Shown: in pieces, positions 6,157 through 6,312 of the stretch | Layout: every line of letters starts with the position of its first letter | Numbering within the stretch: the stretch's first letter is position 1 | Source of the DNA: an uncultured Pseudomonas sp. | GTDB taxonomy: Bacteria; Pseudomonadota; Gammaproteobacteria; Pseudomonadales; Pseudomonadaceae | Length of the DNA stretch: 6,312 nucleotides | Direction of reading: 5' to 3' | NCBI GenBank assembly: GCA_937863915.1 | Contig: CALMID010000255.1 | Location: forward strand, 1-6,312 | Position numbers and translations under genes: made by a program | Notes under the pieces: model-generated | What the model was told of the DNA's origin: nothing | Database searches by the model: none | The model's input: only the letters and a program-made list of their open reading frames with translations

Positions 6157-6209
6157 CTACGAAACGCTTCATGGCGAATGGTTTTGGATCAACAGAAAAT
6201 TGTCCTCTA

Positions 6210-6228
6210 TTGTATCAGTCTGACACAA
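6210..6228. promoter_or_regulatory. Operator-like 19-bp dyad in the AT-rich region
   Basis: TTGTATCAG (6210-6218) and CTGACACAA (6220-6228) form an inverted repeat about T6219, matching in 8 of 9 pairs. CTAT (6207-6210) and ATAG (6231-6234) flank it as a further imperfect pair. On the minus strand TACAAT (6214 to 6209) could be a -10 hexamer, though no good -35 is placed for it. Together this looks like the regulated promoter of the broken oxidoreductase-methyltransferase unit. TetR- or MarR-family binding would be typical for such a size, but no regulator gene is in view. The rest of 6157-6267 holds nothing recognisable. Confidence 0.4.
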
Positions 6229-6267
6229 CTATAGCGAGGGGATGGAGAGCCAGATTTCTAATCATCT

Positions 6268-6312
6268 TTACTTGGCTTCCTGATCGTTCAGCGCGTGAAT
6301 GGTGGCGTCATC
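6268..6312 (-). CDS. Possible C-terminal end of another minus-strand gene (partial)
   Basis: The minus strand from the right edge reads DDATIHALNDQEAK and stops at TAA (6268-6270). Composition changes from GC-rich codons to AT-rich sequence exactly at this stop, as expected at a gene end. With only 14 codons no family can be named and chance is not excluded. Confidence 0.3.
   Translation of the reverse strand, partial: DDATIHALNDQEAK

Noticed and set aside
6000..6172. Short minus-strand frame starting MKRFVVG
   Set aside because: After the first seven residues it runs out of frame through the oxidoreductase remnant and becomes Pro/Arg/Gly-rich; no ribosome binding site is present. Kept only as a hint of a deletion.

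Overview
The window looks like chromosomal DNA from a Pseudomonas-type gammaproteobacterium. It is GC-rich with strongly GC-ending codons, AT-rich promoter islands, a DUF485/ActP symporter pair and a FixL/FixJ-style two-component system. Genus-level assignment is inference from protein style and codon use; nothing here is diagnostic of a species.

Left part (1-2308, minus strand): an apparent operon read from right to left. It holds a 540-residue AMP-forming acyl-CoA ligase, then after a 121-bp gap with a perfect stem-loop a small two-helix DUF485 membrane protein, then overlapping it by 4 bp the start of a cation/acetate-type (SSS family) symporter that runs off the left edge. The order ligase - DUF485 - symporter resembles E. 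coli acs-yjcH-actP and, more closely, the lvaE-lvaG-lvaF end of the P. putida levulinate operon. The likely job is uptake of a short- or medium-chain carboxylic acid and its activation to the CoA thioester. An A-rich AACAAAAACAA motif runs into the DUF485 ribosome binding site and looks like a Crc/Hfq catabolite-repression target.

Middle (2309-5384): a 152-bp AT-rich divergent promoter region carries two copies, 56 bp apart, of a 22-bp motif (CAATACC-N4-TTGT-N3-GGGT). It is followed on the plus strand by a soluble multi-PAS histidine kinase (761 aa) and, overlapping by 1 bp, a FixJ/NarL-type response regulator (212 aa). The pair most likely controls the divergent ligase-DUF485-symporter operon and possibly itself.

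Right part (5388-6312, minus strand): a METTL7-like class I methyltransferase ends 3 bp from the response regulator stop, tail to tail. Immediately upstream of it lies only the last 50 codons of a gene resembling an NAD(P)-binding Rossmann oxidoreductase; it is broken at about 6150-6157, where a GAATTC sits. Beyond that is about 110 bp of AT-rich non-coding DNA with a 19-bp operator-like dyad (6210-6228), and at the right edge what may be the last 14 codons of another minus-strand gene.

There are no tRNA or rRNA genes, CRISPR arrays or recognisable transposases. The most interesting unit is the soluble sensor system with its tandem operator, facing an organic-acid uptake and activation operon.
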